DNA of 64,000 nucleotides from Coriaria nepalensis. Its lineage: Eukaryota; Streptophyta; Magnoliopsida; Cucurbitales; Coriariaceae. Location: NCBI GenBank assembly GCA_027186245.1, contig CP114481.1:36115501-36179500 (forward strand), given 5' to 3'. A program made the position numbers and the translations under genes. Shown one piece after another: positions 1-12,003 of the stretch. Under the pieces are notes generated by a model. The model was not told where the DNA came from, did no database searches, and worked only from the letters and a program-made list of their open reading frames with translations. Position 1 is the first letter of the stretch. Each line of letters opens with the position of its first letter.

Positions 1-142
1 ATGATCAATGCAAGGAAAGTGTGCACTCGTTTAACCTTCAAATCATTTCAATGAGTCATTTCAAGTCAATAACTTATTTCAAAGCAAGTCGAACGAATTC
101 AATTTTTGCACTACAGCCACAAGTTTTGTGCATAACTTCCAA
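1..142 (+). repeat. Reference monomer (first copy, 142 bp)
   Basis: This copy sets the phase used here; the start point in a tandem array is arbitrary. It has TGATCA at 3-8, TGCA words at 9-12, 22-25, 107-110 and 129-132, and GAATTC at 95-100. An internal direct repeat TCATTTCAA lies at 43-51 and 56-64, with a related TTATTTCAA at 74-82. This copy belongs to the CACTCG/CCTTCAAATC variant class and has the minority ACAGCCAC form near 114-120. The next monomer starts at 143 with the ATGATCATTGC form. Confidence 0.95.
107..132. repeat. Example of dyad symmetry in the monomer (TGCAC ... GTGCA)
   Basis: TGCAC at 107-111 and GTGCA at 128-132 are reverse complements separated by 16 bases. In most monomers an inner dyad CACAA-GTT-TTGTG overlaps it; this first copy has the ACAGCCAC variant. 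The arrangement is present in most monomers, except those with TTTTTTCAC or GCAGTAC changes in the left arm or TTTTTTGC changes in the right arm. No protein-binding role can be shown from sequence. Confidence 0.7.
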
Positions 143-876
143 ATGATCATTGCAAGGAAAGTGTGCATTCGTTTAACCTTAAAATCATTTCAATGAGTCA
201 TTTCAAGTCAATAACTTATTTCAAAGCAAGTCGAACGAATTCAATTTTTGCACTACAAACACAAGTTTTGTGCATAACTTGCAAGTGATCAATGCAAGGA
301 AAGTGTGCATTCGTTTAACCTTAAAATCATTTCAATGAGTCATTTCAAGTCAATAACTTATTTCAAAGCAAGTCGAACGAATTCAATTTTTGCACTACAA
401 ACACAAGTTTTGTGCATAACTTGCAAATGATCAATGCAAGGAAAGTGTGCATTCGTTTAACCTTAAAATCATTTCAATGAGTCATTTCAAGTCAATAACT
501 TATTTCAAAGCAAGTCGAACGAATTCAATTTTTGTACTACAAACACAAGTTTTGTGCATAACTTGCAAATGATCAATGCAAGGAAAGTGTGCATTCGTTT
601 AAATTAAAATCATTTCAATGAGTCATTTCAAGTCAATAAGTTATTTCTAACCAAGTCGAACGAATTCAATTTTTGCACTACAAACACAAGTTTTGTGCAT
701 AACTTGCAAATGATCAATGCAAGGAAAGTGTGCACTCGTTTAACCTTCAAATCATTTCAATGAGTCATTTCAAGTCAATAACTTATTTCAAAGCAAGTCG
801 AACGAATTCTATTTTTTCACTACAAACAGAAGTTTTTTTCATAACTTGCAAATGGTCAATGCAAGGAAAGTGTGCA

Positions 877-2810
877 TTCGTTTATCTTAAAATCATTTCA
901 ATGAGTCATTTCAAATCAATAACTTATTTCAAAGCAAGTCGAACGGATTCAATTTTTGCACAACAAACACATGTTTTATGCATAACTTGCAAATGATCAA
1001 TGCAAGGAAACTGTGCATTCGTTTAACCTTAAAATCATTTCAATGAGTCATTTCAAGTCAATAACTTATTTCAAAGCAAGTCGAACAAATTCAATTTTTG
1101 CACTACAAACACAAGTTTTGTGCATAACTTGCAAATGATCAATGCAAGGAAAGTGTGCATTCGTTTAGCTTAAAATTATTTCAATGAGTCATTTCAAATG
1201 AATAATTTATTTCAAAGCAAGTCGAACGGATTCAATTTTTGCACAACAAACACAAAATTTGTGTATAACTTGCAAATGATCAATGCAAGGAAAGTGTGCA
1301 TTCGTTTAACCTTAAAATCATTTCAATGAGTCGTTTCAAGTCAATAACTTATTTCAAAGCAAGTCGAACGAATACAATTTTTGCACTACAAACACAAGTT
1401 TTGTGCATAACTTGCAAATGATCAATGCAAGGAAAGTGTGCACTCGTTTAACCTTCAAATCATTTCAATGAGTCATTTCAAGTCAATAACTTATTTCAAA
1501 GCAAGTCGAACGAATTCTATTTTTTCACTACAAACAGAAGTTTTTTGCATAACTTGCAAATGATCAATGCAAGGAAAGTGTGCATTCGTTTAACTTAAAA
1601 TCATTTCAATGAGTCATTTCAAGTCAATGACTTATTTCAAAGCAAGTTGAACGAATTCTATTTTTTCACTACAAACACAAGTTTTGTGCATAACTTGCAA
1701 ATGATCAACGCAAGTAAAGTGTGCATTCGTTTAACTTAAAATCATTTCAATGAGTCATTTCAAATCAATAATTTATTTCAAAGCAAATCGAACGGATTCA
1801 ATTTTTGCACAACAAACACAAGTTTTGTGCATAACTTGCAAATGATCAATGCAAGGAAAGTGTGCATTCGATTAACCTTAAAATCATTTGAATGAGTCAT
1901 TTCAAGTCAATAACTTATTTCAAAGCAAGTCGAACGAATTCAATTTTTGCACTACAAACACAAGTTTTGTGCATAACTTGCAAGTGATCAATGCAAGGAA
2001 AGTGTGCATTCGTTTAACCTTAAAATCATTTCAATGTGTCCTTTCAAGTCGATATCTTATTTCAAAGCAAGTCGAACGAATTCTATTTTTGCACTACAAA
2101 CACAAGTTTAGTGCATAACGTGCAAATGATCAATGCAAGGAAAGTGTGCATTCGTTTAACCTTAAAATCATTTCAATGAGTCATTTCAAGTCAATAACTT
2201 ATTTCAAAGCAAGTCGAACGAATTCAATTTTTGCAGTACAAACAGAAGTTTTGTGCATAACTTGCAAATGATCAATGCAAGGAAAGTGTGCATTCGTTTA
2301 ACTTAAAATCATTTCAATGAGTCATTTCAAATCAATAATTTATTTCAAAGCAAGTCGAACGGATTCAATTTTTGCACAACAAACACAAGTTTTGTGCATA
2401 ACCTGCAAATGATCAATGCAAGGAAAGTGTGCATTCGATTAACCTTAAAATCATTTGAATGAGTCATTTCAAGTCAATAACTTATTTTAAAACAAGTCGA
2501 ACGAATTCAATTTTTGCACTACAAACACAAGTTTTGTGCATAACATGCAAGTGATCAATGCAAGGAAAGTGTGCATTTGTTTAACCTTAAAATCATTTCA
2601 ATGTGTCCTTTCAAGTCGATATCGTATTTCAAAGCAAGTCGAACGAATTCTATTTTTGCACTACAAACACAAGTTTAGTGCATAACGTGCAAATGATCAA
2701 TGCAAGGAAAGTGTGCATTCGTTTAACCTTAAAATCATTTCAATGAGTCATTTCAAGTCAATAACTTATTTCAAAGCAAGTCGAACGAATTCAATTTTTG
2801 CAGTACAAAC
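877..2810 (+). repeat. Long-range repeat copy 1 (partner at 5,400-7,333)
   Basis: Rare markers recur at an exact 4,523-bp spacing: CACAAAATTTGTG words at 1,251 and 5,774, the TCAATGACTT monomer at 1,624 and 6,147, and the TTGAATGAG monomer near 1,885 and 6,408. The offset equals 32 monomers (32 x 142 minus 21). The order of monomer classes is the same in both copies, with scattered base differences. Homology ends near 2,810, where copy 1 continues with a CAGTACAAACAG monomer and copy 2 with a CACTACAAACAC monomer. Confidence 0.8.
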
Positions 2811-3611
2811 AGAAGTTTTGTGCATAACTTGCAAATGATCAATGCAAGGAAAGTGTGCATTCGTTTAACTTAAAATCATTTCAATGAGTCATTTCAAATG
2901 AATAATTTATTTCAAAGCAAGTCGAACGGATTCAATTTTTGCACAACAAACACAAGTTTTGTGCATAACTTGCAAATGATCAATGCAAGGAAAGTGTGCA
3001 TTCGTTTAACCTTAAAATCATTTTAATAAGTCATTTCAAATCAATAATTTATTTCAAAGCAAGTCGAACGAATTCAATTTTTGCACAACAAACACAAGTT
3101 TAGTGCATAACGTGCAAATGATCAATGCAAGGAAAGTGTGCATTCGTTTAACCTTAAAATCATTTCAATGAGTCATTTCAAGTCAATAACTTATTTCAAA
3201 GCAAGTCGAACGAATTCAATTTTCGCAGTACAAACACAAGTTTAGTGCATAACGTGCAAATGATCGATGCAAGGAAAGTGTGCATTCGTTTAACCTTAAA
3301 ATCATTTCAATGAGTCATTTCAAGTCAATAACTTATTTCAAAGCAAGTCGAACGAATTCAATTTTTGCAGTACAAACACAAGTTTTGTGCATAACCTGCA
3401 AATGATCAATGCAAGGAAAGTGTGCATTCGATTAACCTTAAAATCATTTGAATGAGTCATTTCAAGTCAATAACTTATTTCAAAACAAGTCGAACGAATT
3501 CAATTTTTGCACTACAAACACAAGTTTTGTGCATAACATGCAAGTGATCAATGCAAGGAAAGTGTGCATTTGTTTAACCTTAAAATCATTTCAATGTGTC
3601 CTTTCAAGTCA

Positions 3612-4870
3612 ATAACTTATTTCAAAGCAAGTCGAACGAATTCAATTTTTGCACTACAAACACAAGTTTTGTGCATAACTTGCGAGTGATCAATGCAAGG
3701 AAAGTGTGTATTCGTTTAACCTTAAAATCATTTCAATGAGTCATTTCAAGTCGATATCTTATTTCAAAGCAAGTCGAACGAATTCTATTTTTGCACTACA
3801 AACACAAGTTTAGTGCATAACGTGCAAATGATCAATGCAAGGAAAGTGTGCATTCGTTTAACCTTAAAATCATTTCAATGAGTCATTTCAAGTCAATAAC
3901 TTATTTCAAAGCAAGTCGAACGAATTCAATTTTTGCAGTACAAACAGAAGTTTTGTGCATAACTTGCAAATGATCAATGCAAGGAAAGTGTGCATTCGTT
4001 TAACTTAAAATCATTTTAATGAGTCATTTCAAATCAATAATTTATTTCAAAGCAAGTCGAACGAATTCAATTTTTGCACAACAAACACAAGTTTTGTGCA
4101 TAACTTGCAAATGATCAATGCAAGGAAAGTGTGCATTCGTTTAACCTTAAAATCATTTCAATGAGTCATTTCAAGTCAATAACTTATTTCAAAGCAAGTC
4201 GAACGAATTCAATTTTTGCAGTACAAACAGAAGTTTTGTGCATAACTTGCAAATGATCAATGCAAGGAAAGTGTGCATTCGTTTAACTTAAAATCATTTC
4301 AATGAGTCATTTCAAATGAATAATTTATTTCAAAGCAAGTCGAACGGATTCAATTTTTGCACAACAAACACAAGTTTTGTGCATAACTTGCGAATGATCA
4401 ATGCAAGGAAAGTGTGCATTCGTTTAACCTTAAAATCATTTCAATGAGTCATTTCAAGTCAATAACTTATTTCAAAGCAAGTCGAACGAATTCAATTTTT
4501 GCACTACAAACACAAGTTTTGTGCATAACTTGCGAGTGATCAATGCAAGGAAAGTGTGTATTCGTTTAACCTTAAAATCATTTCAATGAGTCATTTCAAG
4601 TCGATATCTTATTTCAAAGCAAGTCGAACGAATTCTATTTTTGCACTACAAACACAAGTTTAGTGCATAACGTGCAAATGATCAATGCAAGGAAAGTGTG
4701 CATTCGTTTAACCTTAAAATCATTTCAATGAGTCATTTCAAGTCAATAACTTATTTCAAAGCAAGTCGAACGAATTCAATTTTTGCAGTACAAACAGAAG
4801 TTTTGTGCATAACTTGCAAATGATCAATGCAAGGAAAGTGTGCATTCGTTTAACTTAAAATCATTTCAAT
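3612..4870 (+). repeat. 6-mer HOR, 850-bp period, about 1.5 copies
   Basis: The marker TGCGAGTGATC followed by GTGTATTCG lies at 3,681 and again at 4,531, an offset of 850 bp or six monomers (two of 141 bp). Flanking monomer classes match in order, including the GATATC and CAGTACAAACAG types. The left end is next to a chimeric monomer at about 3,600; the match is lost on the right near 4,010 in copy 1 and 4,860 in copy 2. Confidence 0.75.
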
Positions 4871-5230
4871 GAGTCATTTCAAATGAATAATTTATTTCAA
4901 AGCAAGTCGAACGGATTAATTTTTTTGCACAACAAACACAAGTTTTGTGCATAACTTGCAAATGATCAATGCAAGGAAAGTGTGCATTCGATTAACCTTA
5001 AAATCATTTGAATGAGTCATTTCAAGTCAATAACTTATTTCAAAGCAAGTCGAACAAATTCAATTTTTGCACTACAAACACAAGTTTTGTGCATAACTTG
5101 CAAATGATCAATGCAAGGAAAGTGTGCACTCGTTTAACCTTCAAATCATTTCAATGAGTCATTTCAAGTCAATAACTTATTTCAAAGCAAGTCGAACGAA
5201 TTCAATTTTTGCACTACAGCCACAAGTTTT

Positions 5231-5359
5231 GTGCATAACTTCCAAATGATCATTGCAAGGAAAGTGTGCATTCGTTTAACCTTAAAATCATTTCAAGTCA
5301 ATAACTTATTTCAAAGCAAGTCGAACGAATTCAATTTTTGCACTACAAACACAAGTTTT
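5231..5359 (+). repeat. Shortened monomer with internal 13-bp deletion
   Basis: One monomer here is 13 bp shorter than its neighbours, about 129 bp. The missing part is AATGAGTCATTTC, leaving one TCATTTCAA at 5,288-5,296 where normal monomers have two copies 13 bp apart. This is the product expected from slippage or recombination between the internal direct repeats. The boundaries given are approximate because the monomer phase is arbitrary. Confidence 0.88.
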
Positions 5360-6739
5360 GTGCATAACTTGCAAGTGATCAAAGCAAGGAAAGTGTGCAT
5401 TCGTTTAACTTAAAATCATTTCAATGAGTCATTTCAAATCAATAATTTATTTCAAAGCAAGTCGAACGGATTCAATTTTTGCACAACAAACACATGTTTT
5501 ATGCATAACTTGCAAATGATCAATGCAAGGAAAGTGTGCATTCGTTTAACCTTAAAATCATTTCAATGAGTCATTTCAAGTCAATAACTTATTTCAAAGC
5601 AAGTCGAAGAAATTCAATTTTTGCACTACAAACACAAGTTTTGTGCATAACTAGCAAATGATCAATGCAAGGAAAGTGTGCATTCGTTTAGCTTAAAATC
5701 ATTTCAATGAGTCATTTCAAATGAATAATTTATTTCAAAGCAAGTCGAACGGATTCAATTTTTGCACAACAAACACAAAATTTGTGTATAACTTGCAAAT
5801 GATCAATGCAAGGAAAGTGTGCATTCGTTTAACCTTAAAATCATTTCAATGAGTCATTTCAAGTCAATAACTTATTTCAAAGCAAGTCGAACGAATTCAA
5901 TTTTTGCACTACAAACACAAGTTTTGTGCATAACTTGCAAATGATCAATGCAAGGAAAGTGTGCACTCGTTTAACCTTCAAATCATTTCAATGAGTCATT
6001 TCAAGTCAATAACTTATTTCAAAGCAAGTCGAACGAATTCTATTTTTTCACTACAAACAGAAGTTTTTTGCATAACTTGCAAATGATCAATGCAAGGAAA
6101 GTGTGCATTCGTTTAACTTAAAATCATTTCAATGAGTCATTTCAAGTCAATGACTTATTTCAAAGCAAGTTGAACGAATTCTATTTTTTCACTACAAACA
6201 CAAGTTTTGTGCATAACTTGCAAATGATCAATGCAAGTAAAGTGTGCATTCGTTTAACTTAAAATCATTTCACTGAGTCATTTCAAATCAATAATTTATT
6301 TCAAAGCAAATCGAACGGATTCAATTTTTGCACAACAAACACAAGTTTTGTGCATAACTTGCAAATGATCAATGCAAGGAAAGTGTGCATTCGATTAACC
6401 TTAAAATCATTTGAATGAGTCATTTCAAGTCAATAACTTATTTCAAAGCAAGTCGAACGAATTCAATTTTTGCACTACAAACACAAGTTTTGTGCATAAC
6501 ATGCAAGTGATCAATGCAAGGAAAGTGTGCATTCGTTTAACCTTAAAATCATTTCAATGTGTCCTTTCAAGTCGATATCTTATTTCAAAGCAAGTCGAAC
6601 GAATTCTATTTTTGCACTACAAACACAAGTTTAGTGCATAACGTGCAAATGATCAATGCAAGGAAAGTGTGCATTCGTTTAACCTCAAAATCATTTCAAT
6701 GAGTCATTTCAAGTCAATAACTTATTTCAAAGCAAGTCG

Positions 6740-9700
6740 AACGAATTCAATTTTTGCAGTACAAACAGAAGTTTTGTGCATAACTTGCAAATGATCAATG
6801 CAAGGAAAGTGTGCATTCGTTTAACTTAAAATCATTTCAATGAGTCATTTCAAATGAATAATTTATTTCAAAGCAAGTCGAACGGATTCAATTTTTGCAC
6901 AACAAACACAAGTTTTGTGCATAACCTGCAAATGATCAATGCAAGGAAAGTGTGCATTCGATTAACCTTAAAATCATTTGAATGAGTCATTTCAAGTCAA
7001 TAACTTATTTCAAAACAAGTCGAACGAATTCAATTTTTGCACTACAAACACAAGTTTTGTGCATAACATGCAAGTGATCAATGCAAGGAAAGTGTGCATT
7101 TGTTTAACCTTAAAATCATTTCAATGTGTCCTTTCAAGTCGATATCTTATTTCAAAGCAAGTCGAACGAATTCTATTTTTGCACTACAAACACAAGTTTA
7201 GTGCATAACGTGCAAATGATCAATGCAAGGAAAGTGTGCATTCGTTTAACCTTAAAATCATTTCAATGAGTCATTTCAAGTCAATAACTTATTTCAAAGC
7301 AAGTCGAACGAATTCAATTTTTGCACTACAAACACAAGTTTTGTGCATAACTTGCGAGTGATCAATGCAAGGAAAGTGTGTATTTGTTTAACCTTAAAAT
7401 CATTTCAATGAGTCATTTCAAGTCGATATCTTATTTCAAAGCAAGTCGAACGAATTCTATTTTTGCACTACAAACACAAGTTTAGTGCATAACGTGCAAA
7501 TGATCAGTGCAAGGAAAGTGTGCATTCGTTTAACCTTAAAATCATTTCAATGAGTCATTTCAAGTCAATAACTTATTTCAAAGCAAGTCGAACGAATTCA
7601 ATTTTTGCAGTACAAACAGAAGTTTTGTGCATAACTTGCAAATGATCAATGCAAGGAAAGTGTGCATTCGTTTAACTTAAAATCATTTTAATGAGTCATT
7701 TCAAATCAATAATTTATTTCAAAGCAAGTCGAACGAATTCAATTTTTGCACAACAGACACAAGTTTTGTGCATAACTTGCAAATGATCAATGCAAGGAAA
7801 GTGTGCATTCGTTTAACCTTAAAATCATTTCAATGAGTCATTCCAAGTCAATAACTTATTTCAAAGCAAGTCGAACGAATTCAATTTTTGCAGTACAAAC
7901 AGAAGTTTTGTGCATAACTTGCAAATGATCAATGCAAGGAAAGTGTGCATTCGATTAACCTTAAAATCATTTGAATGAGTCATTTCAAGTCAATAACTTA
8001 TTTCAAAGCAAGTCGAACAAATTCAATTTTTGCACTACAAACACAAGTTTTGTGCATAACTTGCAAATGATCAATGCAAGGAAAGTGTGCATTCGATTAA
8101 CCTTAAAATCATTTGAATGAGTCATTTCAAGTCAATAACTTATTTCAAAGCAAGTCGAACAAATTCAATTTTTGCACTACAAACACAAGTTTTGTGCATA
8201 ACTTGCAAATGATCAATGCAAGGAAAGTGTGCACTCGTTTAACCTTCAAATCATTTCAATGAGTCATTTCAAGTCAATAACTTATTTCAAAGCAAGTCGA
8301 ACGAATTCAATTTTTGCACAACAGACACAAGTTTTGTGCATAACTTGCAAATGATCAATGCAAGGAAAGTGTGCATTCGTTTAACCTTAAAATCATTTCA
8401 ATGAGTCATTTCAAGTCAATAACTTATTTCAAAGCAAGTCGAACGAATTCAATTTTTGCAGTACAAACAGAAGTTTTGTGCATAACTTGCAAATGATCAA
8501 TGCAAGGAAAGTGTGCATTCGATTAACCTTAAAATCATTTGAATGAGTCATTTCAAGTCAATAACTTATTTCAAAGCAAGTCGAACAAATTCAATTTTTG
8601 CAGTACAAACAGAAGTTTTGTGCATAACTTGCAAATGATCAATGCAAGGAAAGTGTGCATTCGTTTAACTTAAAATCATTTCAATGAGTCATTTCAAATG
8701 AATAATTTATTTCAAAGCAAGTCGAACGGATTCAATTTTTGCACAACAAACACAAGTTTTGTGCATAACCTGCAAATGATCAATGCAAGGAAAGTGTGCA
8801 TTCGATTAACCTTAAAATCATTTGAATGAGTCATTTCAAGTCAATAACTTATTTCAAAACAAGTCGAACGAATTCAATTTTTGCACTACAAACACAAGTT
8901 TTGTGCATAACATGCAAGTGATCAATGCAAGGAAAGTGTGCATTTGTTTAACCTTAAAATCATTTCAATGTGTCCTTTCAAGTCGATATCTTATTTCAAA
9001 GCAAGTCGAACGAATTCTATTTTTGCACTACAAACACAAGTTTAGTGCATAACGTGCAAATGATCAATGCAAGGAAAGTGTGCATTCGTTTAACCTTAAA
9101 ATCATTTCAATGAGTCATTTCAAGTCAATAACTTATTTCAAAGCAAGTCGAACGAATTCAATTTTTGCACTACAAACACAAGTTTTGTGCATAACTTGCG
9201 AGTGATCAATGCAAGGAAAGTGTGTATTTGTTTAACCTTAAAATCATTTCAATGAGTCATTTCAAGTCGATATCTTATTTCAAAGCAAGTCGAACGAATT
9301 CTATTTTTGCACTACAAACACAAGTTTAGTGCATAACGTGCAAATGATCAGTGCAAGGAAAGTGTGCATTCGTTTAACCTTAAAATCATTTCAATGAGTC
9401 ATTTCAAGTCAATAACTTATTTCAAAGCAAGTCGAACGAATTCAATTTTTGCAGTACAAATAGAAGTTTTGTGCATAACTTGCAAATGATCAATGCAAGG
9501 AAAGTGTGCATTCGTTTAACTTAAAATCATTTTAATGAGTCATTTCAAATCAATAATTTATTTCAAAGCAAGTCGAACGAATTCAATTTTTGCACAACAG
9601 ACACAAGTTTTGTGCATAACTTGCAAATGATCAATGCAAGGAAAGTGTGCATTCGTTTAACCTTAAAATCATTTCAATGAGTCATTTCAAGTCAATAACT

Positions 9701-9920
9701 TATTTCAAAGCAAGTCGAACGAATTCAATTTTTGCAGTACAAACAGAAGTTTTGTGCATAACTTGCAAATGATCAATGCAAGGAAAGTGTGCATTCGATT
9801 AACCTTAAAATCATTTGAATGAGTCATTTCAAGTCAATAACTTATTTCAAAGCAAGTCGAACAAATTCAATTTTTGCACTACAAACACAAGTTTTGTGCA
9901 TAACTTGCAAATGATCAATG
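6740..9920 (+). repeat. 13-mer HOR, 1,844-bp period, about 1.7 copies
   Basis: Rare variants recur at exactly 1,844 bp: GTGTATTTG at about 7,381 and 9,225, TGATCAGTGC at 7,501 and 9,345, and the TTGAATGAG monomer at about 6,978 and 8,822. The period equals 13 monomers minus 2 bases. On the left the match fails near 6,740 (CCTCAAAATC against CCTTAAAATC). On the right it fails near 9,920, where a CATTCGATT monomer in the first unit aligns with a CACTCG monomer in the second. Inside the first unit two near-identical CATTCGATT monomers lie side by side at about 7,950 and 8,090. Confidence 0.85.
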
Positions 9921-10518
9921 CAAGGAAAGTGTGCACTCGTTTAACCTTCAAATCATTTCAATGAGTCATTTCAAGTCAATAACTTATTTCAAAGCAAGTC
10001 GAACGAATTCAATTTTTGCACTACAGCCACAAGTTTTGTGCATAACTTCCAAATGATCATTGCAAGGAAAGTGTGCATTCGTTTAACCTTAAAATCATTT
10101 CAATGAGTCATTTCAAGTCAATAACTTATTTCAAAGCAAGTCGAACGAATTCAATTTTTGCACTACAAACACAAGTTTTGTGCATAACTTGCAAGTGATC
10201 AATGCAAGGAAAGTGTGCATTCGTTTAACTTAAAATCATTTCAATGAGTCATTTCAAATCAATAATTTATTTCAAAGCAAGTCGAACGGATTCAATTTTT
10301 GCACAACAAACACATGTTTTATGCATAACTTGCAAATGATCAATGCAAGGAAAGTGTGCATTCGTTTAACCTTAAAATCATTTCAATGAGTCATTTCAAG
10401 TCAATAACTTATTTCAAAGCAAGTCGAACAAATTCAATTTTTGCACTACAAACACAAGTTTTGTGCATAACTTGCAAATGATCAATGCAAGGAAAGTGTG
10501 CACTCGTTTAACCTTCAA
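9920..10518 (+). repeat. Short mixed stretch resembling the window start
   Basis: These roughly four monomers include a CACTCG/ACAGCCAC/CTTCCAAATGATCATT set like that at 1-150 and 5,107-5,260 (ACAGCCAC words at about 114, 5,217 and 10,024). The set is followed by 141-bp and ATGTTTTATGC monomers. No gene or other element is seen. Confidence 0.75.
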
Positions 10519-12003
10519 ATCATTTCAATGAGTCATTTCAAGTCAATAACTTATTTCAAAGCAAGTCGAACGAATTCAATTTTTGCACTACAAACACAAG
10601 TTTTGTGCATAACTTGCAAGTGATCAATGCAAGGAAAGTGTGCATTCGTTTAACCTTAAAATCATTTCAATGAGTCATTTCAAGTCAATAACTTATTTCA
10701 AAGCAAGTCGAACTGATTCTATTTTTTCACTACAAACAGAAGTTTGTTGCATAACTTGCAAATGATCAATGCAAGGAAAGTGTGCATTCGTTTAACTTAA
10801 AATCATTTCAATGAGTCATTTCAAGTCAATGACTTATTTCAAAGCGAGTTGAACGAATTCAATTTTTGCACTACAAACACAAGTTTTGTGCATAACTTGC
10901 AAATGATCAATGCAAGGAAAGTGTGCACTCGTTTAACCTTCAAATCATTTCAATGAGTCATTTAAAGTCAATAACTTATTTCAAAGCAAGTCGAACGAAT
11001 TCAATTTTTGTACTACAAACACAAGTTTTGTGCATAACTTCCAAACGATCATTGCAAGGAAAGTGTGCATTCGTTTAACTTAAAATCATTTTAATGAGTC
11101 ATTTCAAATCAATAATTTATTTCAAAGCAAGTCGAACGAATTCAATTTTTGCACAACAAACACAAGTTTTGTGCATAACTTGCAAATGATCAATGCAAGG
11201 AAAGTGTGCATTTGTTTAACCTTAAAATCATTTCAATGAGTCATTTCAAGTCAATAACTTATTTCAAAGCAAGTCGAACGAATTCAATTTTTGCACTACA
11301 AACACAAGTTTTGTGCATAACTTGCAAGTGATCAATGCAAGGAAAGTGTGCATTCGTTTAACCTTAAAATCATTTCAATGAGTCATTTCAAGTCAATAAC
11401 TTATTTCAAAGCAAGTCGAACTGATTCTATTTTTTCACTACAAACAGAAGTTTGTTGCATAACTTGCAAATGATCAATGCAAGGAAAGTGTGCATTCGTT
11501 TAACTTAAAATCATTTCAATGAGTCATTTCAAGTCAATGACTTATTTCAAAGCGAGTTGAACGAATTCAATTTTTGCACTACAAACACAAGTTTTGTGCA
11601 TAACTTGCAAATGATCAATGCAAGGAAAGTGTGCACTCGTTTAACCTTCAAATCATTTCAATGAGTCATTTAAAGTCAATAACTTATTTCAAAGCAAGTC
11701 GAACGAATTCAATTTTTGTACTACAAACACAAGTTTTGTGCATAACTTCCAAACGATCATTGCAAGGAAAGTGTGCATTCGTTTAACTTAAAATCATTTT
11801 AATGAGTCATTTCAAATCAATAATTTATTTCAAAGCAAGTCGAACGAATTCAATTTTTGCACAACAAACACAAGTTTTGTGCATAACTTGCAAATGATCA
11901 ATGCAAGGAAAGTGTGCATTTGTTTAACCTTAAAATCATTTCAATGAGTCATTTCAAGTCAATAACTTATTTCAAAGCAAGTCGAACGAATTCAATTTTT
12001 GCA
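10518..12003 (+). repeat. 5-mer HOR, 708-bp period, about 2.1 copies
   Basis: The otherwise rare variant GTCGAACTGATTC has AACTGATTCT at 10,711 and again at 11,419, 708 bp apart (five monomers, two of them 141 bp). The following GCGAGTTG monomer, TTTAAAGTCAATAAC monomer, CTTCCAAACGATC monomer and CATTTTAATGAG monomer repeat in the same order with no difference that I noticed. The near identity suggests a recent tandem duplication. Confidence 0.88.

Larger units (their letters stand above)
1..6740 (+). repeat. 5' mixed monomer domain with long-range duplication
   Basis: This part is about 47 monomers of several interleaved classes with no single clean HOR. Classes seen include the 141-bp type with TTTAACTTAAAA, a GAACGGATTC/GCACAACAAACAC type, a CAGTACAAACAGAAG type, and a dimer whose second member carries GTGTCCTTTC then GATATC (near 2,036 and 2,602, again near 6,558). 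Blocks at about 877-2,810 and 5,400-7,333 are copies of each other at an offset of 4,523 bp. Oddities include TTTATCTTAAAA near 880 and TTTAAATTAAAA near 600. No gene is present; short open frames here are translations of the satellite. Confidence 0.85.

Noticed and set aside
22..45. CENP-B box
   Set aside because: ATTCGTTTAACC matches the TTCG and central A of the known motif, but the required CGGG half is replaced by TTAA. No monomer class I saw restores it.
107..132. Rho-independent terminator or small RNA hairpin
   Set aside because: The dyad arms are 5 bp, A+T-rich and present in nearly every monomer, with no gene upstream; it is better described as satellite dyad symmetry.
730..996. 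88-residue open frame, the longest in the window
   Set aside because: It is a read-through of two satellite monomers made possible by local variants (including TTTATCTTAAAA). The peptide repeats itself with the monomer, starts at no recognisable initiation context, and the frame is closed in most other copies.
1888..2118. 76-residue open frame, repeated almost unchanged near 6,411, 6,978, 8,822 and 14,631
   Set aside because: The frame arises wherever a TTGAATGAG monomer precedes the ACATGCAAGTG and GATATC monomers. Its conservation reflects DNA-level copying of the HOR, not protein selection, and the 142-bp unit shifts frame at every monomer.
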